Positions 5,862-7,411 of a stretch of DNA of 7,411 nt are shown here, piece after piece. This DNA comes from Verrucomicrobia bacterium UBA6354 (GTDB taxonomy: Bacteria; Verrucomicrobiota; Kiritimatiellia; RFP12; UBA1067). The stretch is taken from the NCBI GenBank assembly GCA_002440145.1, contig DJRS01000073.1:1-7411 (forward strand), given 5' to 3'. Made by a program: the position numbers and the translations under genes. How positions within the stretch are numbered: the first letter of the stretch is position 1; the number at the start of each line of letters is the position of its first letter. Under the pieces are notes generated by a model. It was not told the DNA's origin, made no database searches, and saw nothing but the letters and a program-made list of their open reading frames with translations.

Positions 5862-7175
5862 CTATTTCGCGCCGTTGGCCGTGAAGGTGTAGGCCTGGTT
5901 CGGTTGCGGCGGCTCGTAGACGTGCGTCGAGCCCTGCACCCACGTGATCTTCTTCGGTCCGGGGATGTTGTTGTAAAGGACGGCCAGCCCGCTCGGCGGG
6001 CACACGTAGTCGCCGAGGCCCGCGCGCGGAATGACCGTCAGGCAGGTCTTGGGGATGCGCCGCGCCATGTTGACGGGGTCGTAGTAGCCGAGCGCCGGCA
6101 CCCATTCGATGTGCCAGGACCCCCGGTTGCGCCCCAGCGCGGCCGCGTCCATGTCGCAGCACCAGGTGACGGTCGACTCCGCCCGCGTCACGTCCGGATC
6201 GAGCGCCGCGGCCCAGATGGTCTGGAGCCCGCCCTGGCTTTCGCCCGCGGCGATGAGGTCTTTGCCGTTCCACTCGGGGAGGGACTTCAGGTACTGCAGG
6301 GCGCGCATCACCCGCAGGGCCATGCCGTTGAAGTAGGCGGTCTCGGGGTCCGCGTTCTGCTTGGGGTCGAAGCCGTAGGTGTGGCCGTTGCTCTTGATTT
6401 CCCACTCGAGCGCCTTGTAGTACGCCGCGTCCGCGCCGAATTCCGGCAGCCGCATGCCGTGCGCGTTGATGGAAAGAACGAGCGCGTCCTTGTTCCACGC
6501 GCCCGTCGGCGCCTTGGGATTCGAATCGTACCCGTAGCCCTGCAGCTCGAGACGGCACGGATACCGGTTCGTGGGCGAGGCGTCCGCCGGGACTTGGAGG
6601 TAGCCCGTCACCGGACGCACGCTCGGGCAGGAAATCTCCACCGCGTAGACGCGTCCCTGCCGGCTGGGGAGCTCCTTGCGCCGAACCGTCATGGGCATCG
6701 CCACGAGGCGCGCCTTCTGCTTCGTCCAGAATGCGTCGAAGTCCGCCGGCTCCGGCACGCTCTGCAGTTTTTCGGGCTCGACCCCCGCACCGCCGTCAAA
6801 GGAAATCGGCCAGTCGTTGCTCCGGCGATAGGGCTTGCCGTCCGCGTCCGCAATTTCCGCGTAAATGCGGACAAATCCCGGTTTTTCGAGGGAAGTCGTG
6901 AAAACAAGCGGCTGGGTGGCGGAAACCGGCCCCAATCCTTTTTCGACCTTTCCGTCGTCGCCCGTGCGCGTCCACTGGACGAAAAAGGCCGCATTCGTAA
7001 TCTTTTCCGCGCCGACCGGTTTGAGTTCGAACGTCATCTTCTCGCCGGGGGCGTAAAACGCCTTGTCCTCCAATGTGCGCCCCCGCAGCGACACGTCGTC
7101 CCACCCGCCGGCGAACGCAGTCCATCCCATGCCAACCGCCGCGAACGCGGCGAACAAGAGTCGTTTAATTTCCAT
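5862..7175 (-). CDS. Secreted acetyl xylan esterase-like hydrolase (AXE1/CE7-type alpha/beta hydrolase)
   Basis: This 437-residue protein starts with a clear Sec signal peptide (residues 1-22, cleavage after AFA), so it acts in the periplasm or outside. Residues about 25-130 form a beta-rich N-terminal domain (YAPGEKMTFEL, then FFVQWTRTGDDGK, then LEKPGFVRIYAEI), an extension over the roughly 320-residue core of CE7 enzymes. The alpha/beta-hydrolase part runs from about 140 to 430. The nucleophile is S313 in GESQGG, the GxSQGG form known from CE7. The acid is D389 in GDYVCPPS, and the base is H418 in GSTHVYEPP, 29 residues later, as in characterised CE7 esterases. The RGQ motif usual in CE7 is replaced by AHGM (238-241), so specificity may differ. 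The likely reaction is removal of acetyl or similar acyl groups from xylan or other hemicellulose fragments. The ATG at 7175 has GAGAGG 8 bases upstream and a strong promoter in front. It is the first gene of the leftward transcript. Confidence 0.88.
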   Translation of the reverse strand: MEIKRLLFAAFAAVGMGWTAFAGGWDDVSLRGRTLEDKAFYAPGEKMTFELKPVGAEKITNAAFFVQWTRTGDDGKVEKGLGPVSATQPLVFTTSLEKPGFVRIYAEIADADGKPYRRSNDWPISFDGGAGVEPEKLQSVPEPADFDAFWTKQKARLVAMPMTVRRKELPSRQGRVYAVEISCPSVRPVTGYLQVPADASPTNRYPCRLELQGYGYDSNPKAPTGAWNKDALVLSINAHGMRLPEFGADAAYYKALEWEIKSNGHTYGFDPKQNADPETAYFNGMALRVMRALQYLKSLPEWNGKDLIAAGESQGGLQTIWAAALDPDVTRAESTVTWCCDMDAAALGRNRGSWHIEWVPALGYYDPVNMARRIPKTCLTVIPRAGLGDYVCPPSGLAVLYNNIPGPKKITWVQGSTHVYEPPQPNQAYTFTANGAK

Positions 7176-7208
7176 TGCCGATACCTCTCTTCACTATAGT
7201 TGGCTAGA

Positions 7209-7237
7209 AGTATACCATATTCTTCTTCGTCTGGCAA
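7209..7237 (-). promoter_or_regulatory. Sigma-70-type promoter of the esterase operon
   Basis: The minus strand has TTGCCA (7237-7232), a 17-bp spacer and TATACT (7214-7209), preceded by a TGG extension. The expected start near 7202 gives a leader of about 26 bases containing GAGAGG (7189-7184). The -35 matches the consensus at five of six positions. This is the best promoter in the window, and it could also serve the Nudix gene, the remnant and the regulator. Confidence 0.75.
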
Positions 7238-7310
7238 GCGTCCGCACGCACGCCGTCCGGATTGTGGAGCGTAAAAGCAAATGGCCATGCGCTAGCGGCA
7301 TTTACTTTGA

Positions 7311-7330
7311 CAATTCACAACAATTCACAA
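7311..7330. repeat. Two exact tandem copies of CAATTCACAA
   Basis: A 10-bp unit is repeated twice without a gap, so the two copies face the same side of the helix. It lies between the two divergent promoters in an AT-rich stretch, about 26 bp upstream of the rightward -35. A binding site for a regulator is possible. A slippage-derived repeat is the simple alternative. Confidence 0.6.
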
Positions 7331-7342
7331 ATTTTATGTTTT

Positions 7343-7354
7343 CCCAAATTCGGG
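7343..7354. promoter_or_regulatory. Imperfect palindrome next to the rightward -35
   Basis: CCCAAATTCGGG is self-complementary at 10 of 12 positions and ends one base before TTGACT. A protein bound here would touch the -35 region. The evidence is symmetry and position only. Confidence 0.3.
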
Positions 7355-7355
7355 A

Positions 7356-7384
7356 TTGACTTTCGGCGCAGAAAAGTGTATACC
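7356..7384 (+). promoter_or_regulatory. Rightward sigma-70-type promoter
   Basis: TTGACT (7356-7361) and TATACC (7379-7384) are separated by exactly 17 bp. The expected transcription start is near 7391, only about 10 bases before the ATG at 7401. It is divergent from the esterase promoter, with about 140 bp between the two -10 elements and their regulatory sequence. Confidence 0.65.
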
Positions 7385-7400
7385 ACTCATCATTATTGTT

Positions 7401-7411
7401 ATGGACAAAAT
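7401..7411 (+). CDS. Possible start of a rightward gene, cut by the window edge
   Basis: ATG GAC AAA begins at 7401 downstream of a well-placed promoter, but only three codons and two bases are visible. There is no Shine-Dalgarno match in the short predicted leader (CATCATTATTGTT), so translation would be leaderless-like or from a non-SD start, or the true start lies further right. The product is unknown. Confidence 0.35.

Noticed and set aside
5904..7199. Plus-strand open frame (431 codons) opposite the esterase
   Set aside because: Same Arg/Val-rich shadow composition with no motif, and the minus-strand gene has a signal peptide and catalytic triad.
7307..7312. Perfect TTGACA as a second rightward -35
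   Set aside because: The sequence at 17-bp spacing (AATTTT) is a poor -10; better candidates need 19 bp. The TTGACT-17-TATACC promoter downstream is clearer.
1..7411. tRNA, rRNA, CRISPR array, insertion sequence or riboswitch
   Set aside because: No repeat-spacer pattern, transposase frame, terminal inverted repeats or recognisable RNA structure was seen on either strand.

Overview
This is a GC-rich window holding five real genes, all on the minus strand, plus one gene remnant. At the far right edge a divergent promoter region apparently starts a sixth gene on the plus strand. The gene types (a passenger-repeat surface protein, a XylR-type regulator, a DUF1680/GH127 glycosidase, a CE7-type esterase and a DUF1080 fragment) suggest a polysaccharide-degrading Gram-negative bacterium of the PVC group. 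A gut or sediment Kiritimatiellota/Verrucomicrobiota/Lentisphaerota lineage is most likely. This placement rests on gene content and protein style only, since there is no rRNA or marker gene here.

Reading in the direction of transcription (right to left): an AT-richer intergenic region (about 7215-7400) carries back-to-back promoters. The leftward one drives a secreted acetyl-xylan-esterase-like hydrolase (7175-5862). It is followed after 14 bases by a Nudix ADP-ribose pyrophosphatase-like gene (5847-5305), whose ribosome binding site lies against the esterase stop codon. Next comes a DUF1080 (3-keto-disaccharide hydrolase/LamG-like) remnant (about 5275-4993). It keeps a Shine-Dalgarno sequence and ATG, but it is out of frame and has lost most of its N-terminal part. 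Then comes a XylR-type regulator (4952-3807) with a sugar-binding periplasmic-binding-protein domain and an AraC DNA-binding domain.

The 154-base gap after the regulator is the densest regulatory stretch: a GC hairpin, a 13-bp direct repeat with a 19-bp period, and an extended -10 element sitting inside a perfect 8-bp-arm palindrome. It precedes a secreted GH127/DUF1680 glycosidase (3652-1715). Only 46 bases later begins a large secreted beta-solenoid protein with autotransporter-associated repeats (1668 to beyond base 1). The last two genes look co-transcribed.

Taken together, this looks like a small glycan-utilisation locus. A sugar-sensing regulator would control a glycosidase for arabinose-type side chains and a cell-surface or exported repeat protein, next to an esterase that removes acyl groups from hemicellulose or pectin. 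Nothing here proves an entirely new system. The most unusual points are the palindrome around the glycosidase -10, the direct repeats upstream of it, the atypical active-site surroundings of the glycosidase, a promoter motif shared by the two catabolic promoters, and the decayed DUF1080 gene.
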